Shown: positions 9,936-21,734 of the stretch, one piece after another
How the letters are laid out: every line of letters begins with the position of its first letter
How positions within the stretch are numbered: position 1 is the stretch's first letter
Assembly (NCBI GenBank): GCA_023052935.1
Contig: CM041293.1
Span: forward strand, 180,840,789 to 180,904,788
Direction: 5' to 3'
Length of the DNA stretch: 64,000 nt
Source of the DNA: Piezodorus guildinii
Taxonomy: Eukaryota > Arthropoda > Insecta > Hemiptera > Pentatomidae
Notes under the pieces: generated by a model
Database searches by the model: none
What the model saw: only the letters and a program-made list of their open reading frames with translations
What the model was told of the DNA's origin: nothing
Translations under genes and position numbers: made by a program

Positions 9936-10552
9936 TAAATTTAGAGAAGAAAATACACACACCACCGTATTTGGAGCGTTTTCATTCAATTTCATCCTTT
10001 AACTGTTCCTATATCTTACAATGCTGTTCCTTCAGAGACACTGGTTCGCCGTAACCAGAGTAATTTTGTCGGGAGGTGTTTAATACCATTTAGGTACTTT
10101 TGAAGCGAGGAGAGAGGACGGTAGCTTTAGTTCCATCACATCTCCTTTCTTCCGAGGGAATAAGAAGGAACGATCCTTTGAGAATGCTCTTGCAAAACTT
10201 TTCCATTATTCTTGACCACTCAGCGAAATTAAAAAAGGAATTTTTCCGAGAGCTTTCCTTGCTACACTTTCCGGATCATTAGTATGCCTCTATGGCCAAG
10301 CCCTTTTCTTCAGCTCTTTCTTATTCCCCACCCTATAATATAATATATACATACATATATGTATATATTTATATTATATATTTAATTGTAAAAAAGTTCG
10401 TAGCGTTTTTGAACATTTAAATTTATTGATCTCTGTGTTTATAAAATCATGTTTCTTCTTCTTGTGATGCCTATCGGTAAGGGATGTTGGCGATCATCAA
10501 CGCAATGCGCACCTTACACACTGCTGCACGAAAAAGACCCACTGTTGTTATA
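9936..10552. other. Unassigned, moderately complex sequence
   Basis: Includes ~10020-10290, less AT-rich than its surroundings and carrying a 60-codon open frame without recognisable motifs. A TA-rich tract lies at ~10340-10385. Confidence 0.35.
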
Positions 10553-11452
10553 TTGGGTTGTTTAAATTGAAATGTCCGTTTTTATAGTTTCTGAAATACA
10601 TAAAGGATTTTGCAGGTCTCTGTTTTAAAGTAAACAGTTACTAATCCTCTACCTTTGTATTATAAACATTAACTTTCCAATCAATTACCCACTTTTTAGT
10701 ATACCTCAATATATGAACATGGAAACACGCGATTTTCCAGTAATATTTTTGTACGAGTTTAAACTCAGCTATTAAGCAGCTGAGGCCGCTAGAAATATTC
10801 GTAAGGCGTTTGGGGAAGGGAGTGTTAATGAACGGATCATTCGCCGTTGGTTTGCTAAGTTTTCAGCTGGGGATACCGACTTGGAAAACGTGCCCCGAGG
10901 AAGACCTCCGTCCGTAATAGACAACGATGCCCTCAAACATACAGTAGTAGGAAACCCCTACCAAACAGTTAAAGAACTCTCAGCACAACTAAATGCAAGT
11001 GCATCTACCTTTCCCAGACATTTAAAGTGTATTGGGAAAGTAAAAAAGCTCGATACATGGGTACCTCATGATCTCACTGAGTGGCAGCAAGACCCCGTGT
11101 TTCAAAACGTACCGTGAAAAAATTGAAAGAACTGGGCTACGAAGTTCTTCCGCACCCACCATATACTCCCGACTTGTCTCCAACAGATTACCACCTGTTC
11201 AGAAATTTAGACTACTTCGTCAAAGGAAAACTTTTTTAAAATGATGATCAAGTGAAAAGTGCATTTTCCGATTTTGTTTTACTTCATAGCTCAGAGTTTT
11301 TCAGTTCGGGGATAAAAAAGTTGGTGTTACGTTGGGAAAAATGTGTAGATGAAGAAGGTAAATACTTCGAATAAAGTTATCATGTTTTCATATCGTATTT
11401 TATATAAAAATCCTTAACCTTGAAAACGGACATTTCATGTGACACAACCCAA
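10553..11452 (+). pseudogene. Mariner (cecropia/Hsmar1-like), internally deleted copy M2, both TIRs
   Basis: A 900-bp element bounded by TA on both sides (10551-10552, 11453-11454). Terminal inverted repeats start TTGGGTTGTTT and end ACACAACCCAA. The transposase frame opens at ~10714 (MNMETRDF), is stopped early by a TAA in the EFKLSY region, and continues as AAEAARNIRKAFGEGSVNERIIRRWF...DNDALKHTVVGNPYQTVKELSAQLNASAS...GKVKKLDTWVPHDLTE (10881-11097). The sequence then passes directly to the region for ARPHV/QKLKELGYEVLPHPPY...DYHLF, as in M1, so the segment with the first two catalytic aspartates is gone. Intact ends mean it could still be moved by a transposase supplied elsewhere. Confidence 0.9.
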
Positions 11453-11454
11453 TA

Positions 11455-12776
11455 TATCTCGCCCCACCGAACCGTAGCTTTCGAAAGATCCTTTTATTAT
11501 TTAATCCTCTACGATATGGAACTCTGATCCCTCTCATATTCTACTGGCTGAGATAATTTATTTTGTTTTTTCAGGAAATAAGCGACTTAGAGGTATAAAG
11601 CCTTGCTGGGGGGCACATCCAGCCTGTATAAAGAGTGTGAAACAGTTCGGATCCCTATAAATTACTGAACCTAAGATCCGTCGTGCCATCAGGTTCATAA
11701 ACAAATATTGCTTCGGTAGAATACAAACGTTACCTAAGAATGCTTATGATCTTAATACTTTTGTATGTTGTTGATATGGCCCTAACCAGGTACCATTCTT
11801 TCAATGAAAACTAAATCCCATTCTAATCAACTTGTTTCAATTCTTGCTTCCAATTTTATCCCTGATAATTTGTTTAGCGTCTGAAAAAAAGACGGTCCCG
11901 AGAACGTATTTATGAGATGAGTGAGCTTAGGAGTAGTAACCTGAGGGGGAGAAAATCCAAAAGAAATTTAGGGATAAGCTTCTGTGTGGAATAGAATGCA
12001 CACACAACGAGGAAATGTGAACGTGACACCGTTTTTAACACTTTATACGCTTTGAAATACATTTACTTGTAGTATAAGTTGATTGAAGAAGATATTTTTA
12101 ATTTTTATTCAGATTTGTTTAACTCTTAAAAATACCTGCTAACGTTTAGAAATATTTTAGCCATCAAAGTGGAAAGATCTTGACATGGGGCGAGCTGTTA
12201 GGAAGGGACGACAAAAGCTCGCTCTATAGTCCATTAGGGGAATTAAACCAGAGCTGTTTGAACCCTTTTACAAAATTAGCCCCTGTCGTTGAGAAATTAA
12301 TTAATCCTTATTGGGCTATCGACCCTTTGAATTTACAACCTGGGGGGAGAGCTCTTTCGGGATTTCGGCGCCTCCCCTCCGAGTTTGTCAACAGTGACGC
12401 CTTAGCAAGCTCTCCCTCCATATCATTAAGAATCCCAGATAATACTATATATCTTTGCCCCTCAATAAAATATTTAACACATTCCCTACCACTATTAATT
12501 TTTATATTTAATAATTATATTGATATTTACAACTGTATTTACATAAAAGGCTTTAAATTATTACACAATGGTTTAATATTTCCAAATAACTATTTTAGGG
12601 TATAATTGTTTATAGCTGTTAATCTTTTCGATTTTTCTATATCTTTAATAATAGCAGAGTTTTAGTGGAATAATATCCATAATTGTATAATTTGTGACTT
12701 AAATATATATTGTTTTTTGTTTTCTGATTATCGAGCTTTACTACTTCTAAAATTGTATACATGTTTAGCAGGTCGG
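11455..12776. other. Unassigned 1.3-kb stretch
   Basis: Contains a 141-codon open frame (12180-12605) with no recognisable domain and AT-driven codons toward its end. I do not regard it as a supported gene. No repeat ends, microsatellites or tRNA-like structures were seen. Confidence 0.35.
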
Positions 12777-12992
12777 TGTAAAAACTAACAAGTTTTGCAC
12801 ACACTATTTATTGAACAAATAAATTAACAAATAAAAGGACGTATTTACACTCCGAGAACAGGTTATGACCTCCATTACTCTTACAAACAACATTAACACA
12901 TGTTTATTATTATAAAACATTTTTAAAGATCGATTATTTCAGCCTCTGTCGATTTGTATTGCAACGAAGAGGAGGGCTCTTCTGCTACATCA
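12777..12992 (-). repeat. Gypsy LTR (3' LTR of truncated element)
   Basis: On the minus strand it begins TGATGTAGCAG directly after the purine tract and ends TTTTTACA, giving ~216 bp with TG...CA ends. It is positioned just after the pol C-terminus, as expected for a 3' LTR. With no second LTR in the window, its far end (12777) is inferred only from the TG/CA rule. Confidence 0.6.
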
Positions 12993-13003
12993 CTCCCGCC
13001 CAA
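12993..13003 (-). promoter_or_regulatory. Polypurine tract of truncated Gypsy element
   Basis: Minus strand TGGGCGGGAG immediately precedes the LTR. This is the usual plus-strand DNA priming site in Ty3/Gypsy elements. Confidence 0.6.
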
Positions 13004-13007
13004 TGAG

Positions 13008-13485
13008 TCAGTCGCGGAATCCAACTTGAGGAGAGATAGATCTTATCTGAGGTGAGTGAGTCTCTTCTGCGGCTGGATCATTGTCAGGTTCGGGCGTTGG
13101 TTGGGCAGTCACGGGCGATAGCTCAGGTGATTCTAGCCGATCGATCGAGACAGTCTTGGGACCTACGGGTAGCTCAATGTCGAATGTTTTTTCCTGACGC
13201 TTAAGGACGAGGTGAGGACCAGTATACGGCGGGCTGAAAGGCTGTCGAATTCTGTCGTCTCTAAGGAATACATGGCTACAGTTTCGAAGGTTCTTGTGTA
13301 CGAAAATCGACTTCGAGCTTGTACGATGTGGCACCGGTCTTAACGTATTCACGTGGTTTCTGAGTTTATTCAGAAATCCATTAGTACGTTCCTCTCCTTT
13401 ATAAGGTACCAAAATCTCTCCCGGAAGGCGGATCGGTTGTCCAAGAGCCATCTCAGTAGAACTGTAATTGTCGTCGCGGTTAGCT
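13008..13485 (-). pseudogene. Gypsy pol C-terminus (integrase tail), 5'-truncated
   Basis: An open frame covering the last ~150 residues of a Ty3/Gypsy polyprotein. It has the MALGQPIRLPGE motif that closes the integrase core region, then HTLRPVPHRTSSKSIFVHKNLRNCSHVFLRDDRIRQPFSPPY-type sequence. Next comes the short SH3-like segment TGPHLVLKRQEKTFDIEL...SIDRLESPEL, and finally an acidic Pro-rich tail. This organisation is standard for the family. Upstream integrase, RT and gag are absent beyond ~13485. It belongs to a different Gypsy lineage from the element at 26925-32375, judging by the LTR and this tail. Confidence 0.85.
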
Positions 13486-13524
13486 CCTCTTAATCAGAGA
13501 AGAACCGTGGGTAGCTACACATAT

Positions 13525-13860
13525 TTTTCTCTATCTTTAAAAATAACTGAGTTATGGGCGCATTTATGGTTAAAATTTAAAATGTTTTCATTTTTCATTT
13601 TTTTTTAGTGTCTTTTTTTTTTTTTTACTGATTCTAAAACTCAATACATGTGTTTCCTCTGTTTAAAAATAACTGAGTTTATGGCCGTATACATGTGTAA
13701 AATTTATATTTTTTTTCTTTTATATTTTCTCTTTTTTATAATTATTCACTTTTTTTGTTAAAAACTGTAATGATTTTTTTACTCTATCTTCAAAAATAAC
13801 TGAATTATTGAATTAAATCACTTTTAATCGGTCGCCAATTCAAAAATAACCACTTGATAT
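13525..13860. repeat. Imperfect tandem repeat, ~125-130 bp period
   Basis: The motif CTATCTT-AAAAATAACTGAGTTAT recurs at ~13532, ~13660 and ~13785, with a weaker fourth at ~13840, each followed by T-rich sequence. A related inverted copy lies at ~40700-40745. No coding capacity. Confidence 0.6.
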
Positions 13861-14404
13861 TAACGTCCCTGTGTTAGGATCATCGATGCATACCCTAGTA
13901 TTTTTGTGGTGAATTCGGAATAGAAAAAAAGGTCAAGTAGTTCCGGAGAAATCCCGCGGAAGGCGACCAAACGGATTTCTTTTAAACGCTATTTAGGGTG
14001 TTTGGCCGATTACAAAGGTTCATCATTGAAAATTATAAACCAAAAAATATATTAGGTAAATGTGATCAATCATCATATGTACCTGGTTTATAAATTCAGG
14101 CATTCAGGCACTTAATTGTTTATTTAAATAAATAGGTCTCGAGGCCATCGTCTTTTCAGCCGCTCCGGGTGAAGATCAAAAATAGATGTAGAAAAGAGGT
14201 TGTGAACGAGTGGGTTGGACTGGTAGGGTATTTCGGAGTGAAAATATGTATATCGACTTCAGGCTAAATGTGCAACTATTGGGATATTAAAGTATTTATG
14301 TATCAATTTATTCGTTTTAAAGTAAAGGGCATTTAGGGTCTTTCGGAGGATTTCGGATTGGAGGGATTGAATACGAGAAGAATTTGATGGCTTAGTGGAT
14401 TACC
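13861..14404. other. No recognised feature
   Basis: Mixed sequence; the stretch 14135-14230 is less AT-rich. No ORF or known repeat. Confidence 0.4.
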
Positions 14405-15190
14405 ATAGTTCAATCACCTCCGATTACGCGAACTTATACCCCTTAAAATCCGCCAACTCCTAGTGTCCTCTCTTATCTTCCCCCACTTCGATTATGGCTG
14501 CCTGGTGTTTGGAGGACTGTCAGAGACGCTTGAGATGAGGCTGAAGAGACGAATGAACTGTTTCACTCGATTCATCTTCGGAATTCCCAGACGCTGTCAT
14601 GTCTCCACCTGGTAGACCGAATTGAAGTGGCTTTACCCTAAATTCCGACGGCAATACTTCCTAGGAACTTACCTTTACCAATCCTTCAGAACCAAAAAAC
14701 CCATCTATATCTACAATATGTTCACCCCCCTATCCTCTGTCCACTCTATCAACACAAGATCCGAGGCCTCGAACCTGCTCATTCCATCCCACAGAACTGC
14801 TTCCTTTAAGAGATCCTTTGTCATACGTGCTTCTTCATTTTGGAATTCCTTACCCATGTCTATTCGTACATGCCAATCCTTCACCTCCTTCAAACATCAC
14901 CTATTTATCCATCTCCTCGAACATCAATCTTCTTTATAAACTTAATTATTTGGCCTCCTAATTTTTATCTTAATTTTCTCTATTTTTCGTTTTAATATTT
15001 GTATTTCTTTGAAGTATTAATATGACCTATAAATGAATGTGAGTGTGTATATATGTGTGTGTGCATGCATGATTATACCATATGTTATATAATTTGATAC
15101 CATGTTTTTAAAATTTATATAGTCAGAATTTAAATATTTTATAGTATGGCTCACGTAGCCGATCTGGAAATAAAGAAATACATACATACA
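14405..15190 (+). pseudogene. CR1/L2-like LINE, 5'-truncated RT C-terminus and 3' UTR
   Basis: Encodes the C-terminal part of a reverse transcriptase: SSLIFPHFDYGC, LKRRMNCFTRFIFGIPR, TELKWLYPKFRRQYFLGTYLYQSF, then the conserved end SHRTASFKRSFVIRASSFWNSLP...FKHHLFIHLL (14622-14939). There is a stop (TAG) just before TELKWLYP. It matches residues from ~165 onward of the better copy at 39067-40086. The 3' UTR runs to about 15190, ending GATCTGGAAATAAAGAAATA followed by CATA repeats. Family level is clear; clade is tentative. Confidence 0.8.
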
Positions 15191-15297
15191 AATATTTTAT
15201 TGTACATTTAAATTATTCTTAGCTGTCCCAAAATAAAATTTCTTTTCATTTCATTTCATATCAATTCCACATGTCCATATGGGCCTAAGTATGGTAA

Positions 15298-15331
<34 letters not shown>

Positions 15332-15533
15332 TTTTTTTGTAGTTAGGGGGGAAAGTTTTTCAAGTGAATGTGGTAATCTCCAAGCTGTTTCTTTTTTCAG
15401 TCAAGTTTGAGGATTCCAAGTAAGACGTCTCACAAGATGAAGTCCAGGTACCGTATCTGGCCACTATTAATATATTTTTATTAATGATCCATTTACTAAA
15501 TCACACTAATATAATTTAAAAAATATCGTGTGG
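15191..15533. other. Microsatellite and poly(T) region
   Basis: TA tract at ~15296-15314 running into a ~25-base T run. Otherwise unassigned. Confidence 0.6.
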
Positions 15534-15597
15534 ACAACACACGACTTTTACTTACCTCAGTTTTTATAATTTTTTTTTCATCTTAATGTTTCTATTC
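15534..15597 (+). mobile_element. HINE-like element, 5' terminal fragment
   Basis: ATCGTGTGGACAACACACG followed by ACTTTTACTTACCTC, the family 5' end with one change in the subterminal motif. Similarity fades after ~60 bp. Confidence 0.65.
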
Positions 15598-16250
15598 ACA
15601 CCTGTCAACTTAACGGGCAACAAGTGAATGCGATTGTTAAAATCAATTTATGAACTAAAATGTAGAGTTCAATAAGCTTTAAAGATAAATATTTACTTTC
15701 GTTGGAAAAATGTGTTTTAGATTAAAAAATATGTAAATATGATTATTGCTATCTACGGCAATCAGTTAGATTATATCTATATTTAATAATCACCTCGGTT
15801 TAATAATTTGCAGCGTTTTAGGAATTCGATCTCTACTAAGGCTAACAAATTGACATCCACATTTCACCCACTTCAAAGCATCTCATTAATATTGGAAAGG
15901 TACGAACTCCGCAAATTCGCGTTGTGTAAAACATTAACATAATTTTTTTTACCGACTTGTCCAGAGTGAAATTCAGAAAATGTGCCGATAGGCATTGATA
16001 ATGAGAACATGTTGGGCGTGGAGTGAGCCACGCATACATATTAATTTTGCACGCGTGAAATGTTCGCTGTTTCCTTCTACAGTTGCTCATTGAATTGTTT
16101 TATATTTTAGATTCACCTATTTTAAATCAATACTAACAACATGAAATAATCAATAGTTTTAAATAAAATAATCAGATATAATTTAAAAGAAGAAAATCCA
16201 AAAAAATTGACACTGAAGTCCTAATTGTCTATTAAATAAGAATGAAACCT
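15598..16250. other. No recognised feature
   Basis: AT-rich. The moderately complex stretch 15840-16095 holds an 82-codon minus-strand frame with no recognisable motif. Confidence 0.4.
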
Positions 16251-16703
16251 ACACAAATTTTTTTTTTTTTTTTTTTTATTCGTATATATTACAATTTGTC
16301 ATAATAGACAATAATAATAGTGCTACAGGATCTCATTCATACAATATTTACAATATAAACAAAAGGAAAGTCAAATTACACAAAATAAAATCAAAATAAA
16401 TAAACGTATACAATAACAAAATTTATAGACAAAATAAATACAAATAAATGAAGTTAACAAATAAATAAACAAAACATGTCTCATTCATACCTATGTACAA
16501 TATTTACAATCTGCTCGGGAACCCCGGACGGGGCTTGTCCCCCCACTTGTGGAAGGACAAGCAGAGCCCAAAGGATCCCAGCGCCTCCCTCTCAGCCGCA
16601 TCACTGGTGAGAGCCAGCGGAAGCTAAGTGAGGGCGCCACAGCCACAATCACACCGCACATGAGAGGAGAATCTGACCAGTGTCAGAACTCCAGAATAGA
16701 TGT

Positions 16704-19387
16704 TTACAATATGTCTCGGGGCCACTGCCGTTTCAACCTTCTAGGAAGGTTGTATGGATGAGTGGAGCTGGATAGGGATTGTGCTAGAGGATTAGGATGA
16801 TGAATGAGGTTTTGGTGGAATTTGGAAAATTTAGATGGAATCAGGTCTGAAATAAATGGAACATTAAGGTCGTGGTGCAAGGTATAGTTGGATACATAAT
16901 AGGGAGCATTTACTATTATTCGCAGGACTTTGGATTGAAAGGATTGAATGCGTTTGATGTTAGAACGTTTAGCTGTCCCCCACAGTTCAAGTCCGTAGGT
17001 CCAGATTGGCTTCAGTATTGTCTTGTAAAGTAATAATTTGTTGTCAACTGTAAGCTTAGATTTTCTGTTTAGTAGTCTGTATAACTGTCCGAATCGTCTG
17101 TTGAGTTCTTTTCGTTTAAGTCTTTTATGTGGGTTCCACGTCAATCTTTTGTCTAGTAGTAAGCCAAGATACCGGACTGTGTCTGAGGAAGGAAGCGGCA
17201 TGGAATTGAAATGAACCATTGGACAGGATTTGCGTCGAAGGGTGAAGGTGACGTGGGTGCATTTGCTTTCATTAACCTTAATACGCCAAGCATTACACCA
17301 GTCCTCGATAAGACAAAGGTGTCTTTGCAGGATTAAGGATGCTATTTCAGGATCGGAATTGGATGATAGGATGGCGGTGTCATCTGCAAATGTTGCCAGA
17401 AAGGTGTCAGGATGATTAGGAATATCAGCAGTGTAAAGGATGTAGAGGACGGGTCCCAAGACGCTGCCTTGAGGAACACCGGCCTCAATGGGATAAAAGT
17501 TAGAAAATTCTACACCACAGCGAGCTCGGAAGGAGCGGTTTGAGAGATAGGATCGTAGAATGAGGTATAGAGACTGGGGTAAATGCGTTTTAAGCTTGAA
17601 GAATAATCCGGTGTGCCATACCCGGTCAAAAGCTTGCGCTATGTCCAGAAACGCACCAGAACAATACTCTTTGCATTCAAGGGCTGAAGAAATATGGTCT
17701 ACAACTCGGAGTCCTTGTTGAACAGTGGAATGATGAGCACGGAAACCAAACTGATGGGAAGGAAGATTTTGTGATTCTAATATAGGCAGGATTCGTTTTA
17801 GAAGGAGTTTTTCAAAGACTTTTGAGAGGATGGGGAGTAGACTAATAGGTCTGTAAGATGAAGTGTTGATGGAAGGTTTACCTGGTTTTAGGAAGAGAAT
17901 GATTGTGGAATGTTTCCACAAGAGAGGAAAATAGGTGGTGCGTAGGATGCAGTTGTAGATATAGGTTAGGAATATAATAGCTTTCTACGGAAGTTGACGG
18001 AGGATCTGGGGGTAAGAAGATCATGTCCAGGAGATTTACGGAGGGTCAGTTTCTGGAGAAGATATTTAACCTCAGAGGGATTAATAGAATTAGGAGGTAG
18101 GGAAAGAGGTATTGGTGACAAAAGGAAGTCTTGTACTGCTGCGGTATGATTGCTTTGGGATTCCGGGTGAGGAGTGAATACTTTGGAGAGGTGTGTGGCG
18201 AATTCCTCGGCTTTATCTTCATCAGACGCAGCCCAGGAGTCATCACCACGCCGGAGAGGATGGGAAACTTGATGGGATTTTAAAATCTTTTTCGTGACAT
18301 TCCACAGGGAATTGTCACTAGCTGATAGAGAGGAGAGGTAGGAATTAAAGGACTGGGAACGGAAGGTCGCCAACTCCTGCTTCAATTGTCTACAATAGAA
18401 GTTATAGGAGCGGCGATCTGTTGGGTGTCGGGTGCGCTGCGATAATGATCTGGCACGGCGTTTTGCATGGATTAGGTCTGTAAGGTGTTGGGGCAAATGG
18501 TTTTGTTGAGGAGTTATATTGGAGTGCTTAGGAGAGGAGGCAGTCCAGACAGCTTGCTGAATGGCGGTGGTGAAGGAGTAGACGGAATCGTCAAGGTCTT
18601 CTGGGGTTTTGAGGGTCGCTCTGAGGTTAATATTATCGGTCAGGATTTGGCGAAATAGGTTCCAGTTGACAGGGCCTCGGATAAATGACGGTGGGATAGG
18701 TTTTGGAATTGGAGTGATAGATACTTTTAGGATCAGTGGACTATGGTCTGAGGATAGTTCATCAAGTCGAGCTACAGATAAGTTGAGGGAGCCTAATCCG
18801 CTGTGAATGAAGAAGTCAAGGATGTCAGGATTTCGGTTGGGATCGGTTGGCCAGTAGGTAGGGGAATCAGGAGGTAGGAGATTGAAATGACGGGAGTTGA
18901 GTGCAGACAGCAAATTTCGTCCACGAGAATTCGTGGTTCTCGAACCCCACTGTTGATGCTTGGCATTTAAGTCCGCACCAAGAATAAAATGATTCCCTAA
19001 GGAATTTAAAAAGGATACAAATTCGTGGTTGGAAATGGAGTGTTTGGGAGGGCAATATGCTGATGTAAGGGTTACCGGAAAGGAAAAAGTTTTGATTACT
19101 ATGGCTGTGATTTGTAGGAAATCATAGGTAGGAAGTGGGAGTAAGTGATGAGAGAGGGACTGGTGCACAATGACAGCAGTACCGGCATGGGCTTTGCCGT
19201 CTGGGTGGTCCGTACGGTATGTTACGTATTGAGGTATTTTGAAGAACTGTTTAGTGGTTAGTCTAGTTTCAGTAATAAGTGCTACGTCAACGTTTTTGTC
19301 TTGCAATAAAGCTGTAAGTTCGTCAGTATGATTTCTAACACCATTCGCATTCCATAGGAGAATGGATAAGGATTTAGGTGAAGTCAT
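16704..19387 (-). pseudogene. Jockey ORF2 (endonuclease-reverse transcriptase), frameshifted
   Basis: It reads MTSPKSLSILLWNANGVR at the start, with the endonuclease motifs ITETRLTT, GADLNAKHQQWGSRTTNSRG and LSSDHSPL over the first ~220 residues. The frame breaks near 18010, where the run CCCC lacks one base relative to the intact copy. The restored frame then meets a TAG at 17985-17987. It is open again from 17921 to 16704, covering RT motifs FLKPGKPS, SYRPISLLP, FLDIAQAFDRVWH, GVPQGSVLGPVLY, the catalytic FADDTA and the end RLKRQWPRDIL. With one frameshift and one nonsense change it cannot give full-length product. ORF2 follows ORF1 directly, with TAA abutting ATG. Confidence 0.93.
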
Positions 19388-20704
19388 TTAAGGATTTTTT
19401 AAGGAAGGGATTAATTTTGATACAAGATTAGTAAGTAGTGATATTAGCGGCATAACGAGGGATTTGATTTCAGTGATGAAGGATATCATCAAACTTGTAA
19501 GGTCTGAGACATTTGATGGAGGAGGAATATGAGAAATTTGATGCGGATGAGGTTTTTGAGGGTTGGGTAAATTTTGAGGAATAGCTGGTTGTGGAACGGT
19601 TTGAGGATTTTGAAGTGTGCGTTGTTCCTGCAGGGCCTCGGCCTCTTTGTTCTCGTTCCCACCTCCAAGTAGATGGGCAAATGTTACATTGGAATCAATT
19701 GTTTTTGAAGGTTGTCTTCTGCTTCTGATCGGTTCAGCTGTTTCATCCAGATTCTAAGGTTTTTGGTATCTGCTTTTGAGGTTCTTGTAGATTTGACATC
19801 CCTTGTAGCTAGCCGGGTGGTCCTTGAGGCACAGAGCACAAACAGCGGGTGTTGATCTTGGTCTTGTACATTCTTCTGACTTATGTTGTTCACCGCATTT
19901 CACACAGCGTGGTATGTGGTGACAATAACTTCTAGGATGACCATATGCCTGACAATTGTGGCACTGCACTATTTCTTTCTTAGTGTAAGGTTTTTCAACT
20001 CTTACACTAGTATAGTATAATCTATTGAGGTCATAAATTTTTTCGACTCCTGCTGATGGCTCCAAGTCCACAAAGAATAGAGGCAGTGGAATTTTATCTT
20101 TTAGGACGTTGGTGACTTGCCGCACTTTATAGCCTATCTCCGTCAGTTCTTCTTGGATAGCTGCTGCTGGTGTCGAAGGGTGTAGGTTTCAAATTACAAC
20201 CCGTAAAGCTCTCTCCTGGCGTAACTGATATGTATGAAAATCAGCTTTGGTCTCCGTCAGATATTTTACTATTTTTCTGTAGGTTTCGGCGGTAGTCGGG
20301 GATATTTTAGTATCACTGGTTCTACTTATACAATAATAACTGTTAGGATCGGTTAATTTATTTAGATGCGCACACAGTAGTTGAAAGTTTTTAATATTTT
20401 TAACAAATATTGGTGGAGGTTGTGGTTCTTTTGGTATAGGAGAAGATTCCATTGTTTCTTTTTCAATTTGAAGGATCTGAAATGGGTTCGGTGTAAAAAA
20501 CGGCGATTCTTCAGATAATCCTTGTGATGATGTGCTAGGCTGTGGTTCAGATCCTAAAGAGGTAGCTGAAGCAGTCGCTGGTGGAATCATTTTTTTATTA
20601 TTATCACGGCGAGGTCTCTGTTTTGTGGGAGACGAGTTCGAACCTGCAGATCTAGATCTTTTACTTGTAACTTTCGAGGACATCACTTGATGAAAATATC
20701 GCAT
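19388..20704 (-). pseudogene. Jockey ORF1 (Gag-like nucleic-acid-binding protein), two nonsense codons
   Basis: Collinear with the intact ORF1 at 51164-52468. It starts MRYFHQVMSSK, has a basic Ser/Arg N-terminus, then FVKNIKNFQLLC, and three zinc knuckles (CHNCQAYGHPRSYC, CVKCGEQHKSEEC, CALCLKDHPASYKGC). In-frame stops interrupt it at 20189-20191 (TGA where the intact copy has Arg) and 19754-19756 (TAG where it has Gln). No frameshift was seen. In this clade ORF1 binds the element RNA to form the transposition RNP. Confidence 0.92.
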
Positions 20705-21040
20705 TGATTAAAAAAAATAAATAGGAATAAATATATAATGGAATAAGAATAAGAAGGAAAAATAAATAAATAAAAGAAAGATAAGGAAAATAAAAGCAAG
20801 CCCGAGCTTGCCGAGCTAGCGGCAATCAGCTGATCAGTGACCCTCCTTTCACTTTTTCGTGATTGTACAAAGTAAATTATAACTTTGCTTACCGAAATTT
20901 CTCCAATATTCACTGCTGTAGTATTCCTGAGGTCTAGTGATGTTTTCCAGACTGAACTCAAGTGAATTCCTACTGAAAAATCTGAGAGACGAAGTAACGT
21001 ATGACTGTTATCATCGAGCGCATCAGCTGATTCACACAAA

Positions 21041-21139
21041 ATTAATGTCAATTTAGGTTTACATTAATGTATCAATATTTACATCGATGAATATTCTTAT
21101 TTACAGAAAAAATAAAAATAAATAACCTGGAAAATATTT
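21041..21139. other. Spacer
   Basis: AT-rich with nothing recognised. Confidence 0.4.
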
Positions 21140-21362
21140 GTGCTGTTCTCTAGTAACTTTAAAAAAAAAAATGTTATATTTACCCATGTTTCATCAATGT
21201 TGGTATCTATAAATAGTTCATTAATAAAAACCAATAAAATTAAAGATACTTTAGAGGAAGGAATTTTAAGTATCTGGTATATAAGCCCAGTCATATTTTT
21301 TCTAACAGAAAGAAATCCGCAAGAAATAAAAGTCAATTTAATTATGCATCAATATACTGAAT
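21140..21362 (+). mobile_element. HINE-like element, internal fragment
   Basis: Matches the middle of copy A (AAAATTAAAGATACTTTAGA, AAGCCCAGTCATATTTT, CAATTTAATTATGCATCAAT). It ends in an A run against which the next HINE copy starts. Confidence 0.65.
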
Positions 21363-21734
21363 GAAAAAAAAAAAAAAAAAATCTGGTGCGCACAACACAC
21401 GACTTTCACTTAACGGAGATGAAAATTGTTTAAATAATTAATTAAATTGATTTCTGATAGATATATGAGTTTTATTAAATACTATATTATTAGTACATAC
21501 TATATAATTAGTTAGTTTTACCGGTTATTCAGCCGTCTTCATTACCTTTTATAATTTTTTCTTGAAGATAATATTTTTTTCTAAAATCTTTTATTACTAT
21601 TGTTATGTAAAAAAAACAAAATAATTACACACATAACTTCTTTTGCTCCTTTATCCTTTAGTTGGATGTCGAATTGGTTTAACTTACACATTTCACCCTT
21701 ATTAACAATGCTAACAAGATTATATAGTTTTTTT

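Larger units (their letters stand above)
16258..21033 (-). mobile_element. Jockey subfamily A, full-length mutated copy
   Basis: A 4.78-kb minus-strand LINE. It runs from a 5' UTR (starting ~21033) through ORF1 and ORF2 to a 3' UTR ending in GAATAAA and an A run (T run at 16259-16280). A probable 7-bp TSD, ACACAAA, lies at 16251-16257 and 21034-21040. It is collinear with the intact copy at 50800-55623, including the 5' UTR segment around TGAATATTGGAGAAATTTCGGTAAG. Both ORFs are interrupted, so this copy is dead but complete. Confidence 0.9.

Noticed and set aside
12180..12605. 141-codon open frame as a possible host gene
   Set aside because: No recognisable domain, no start or splice context that stands out, and an AT-driven composition in its second half. 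Chance ORF is more likely.
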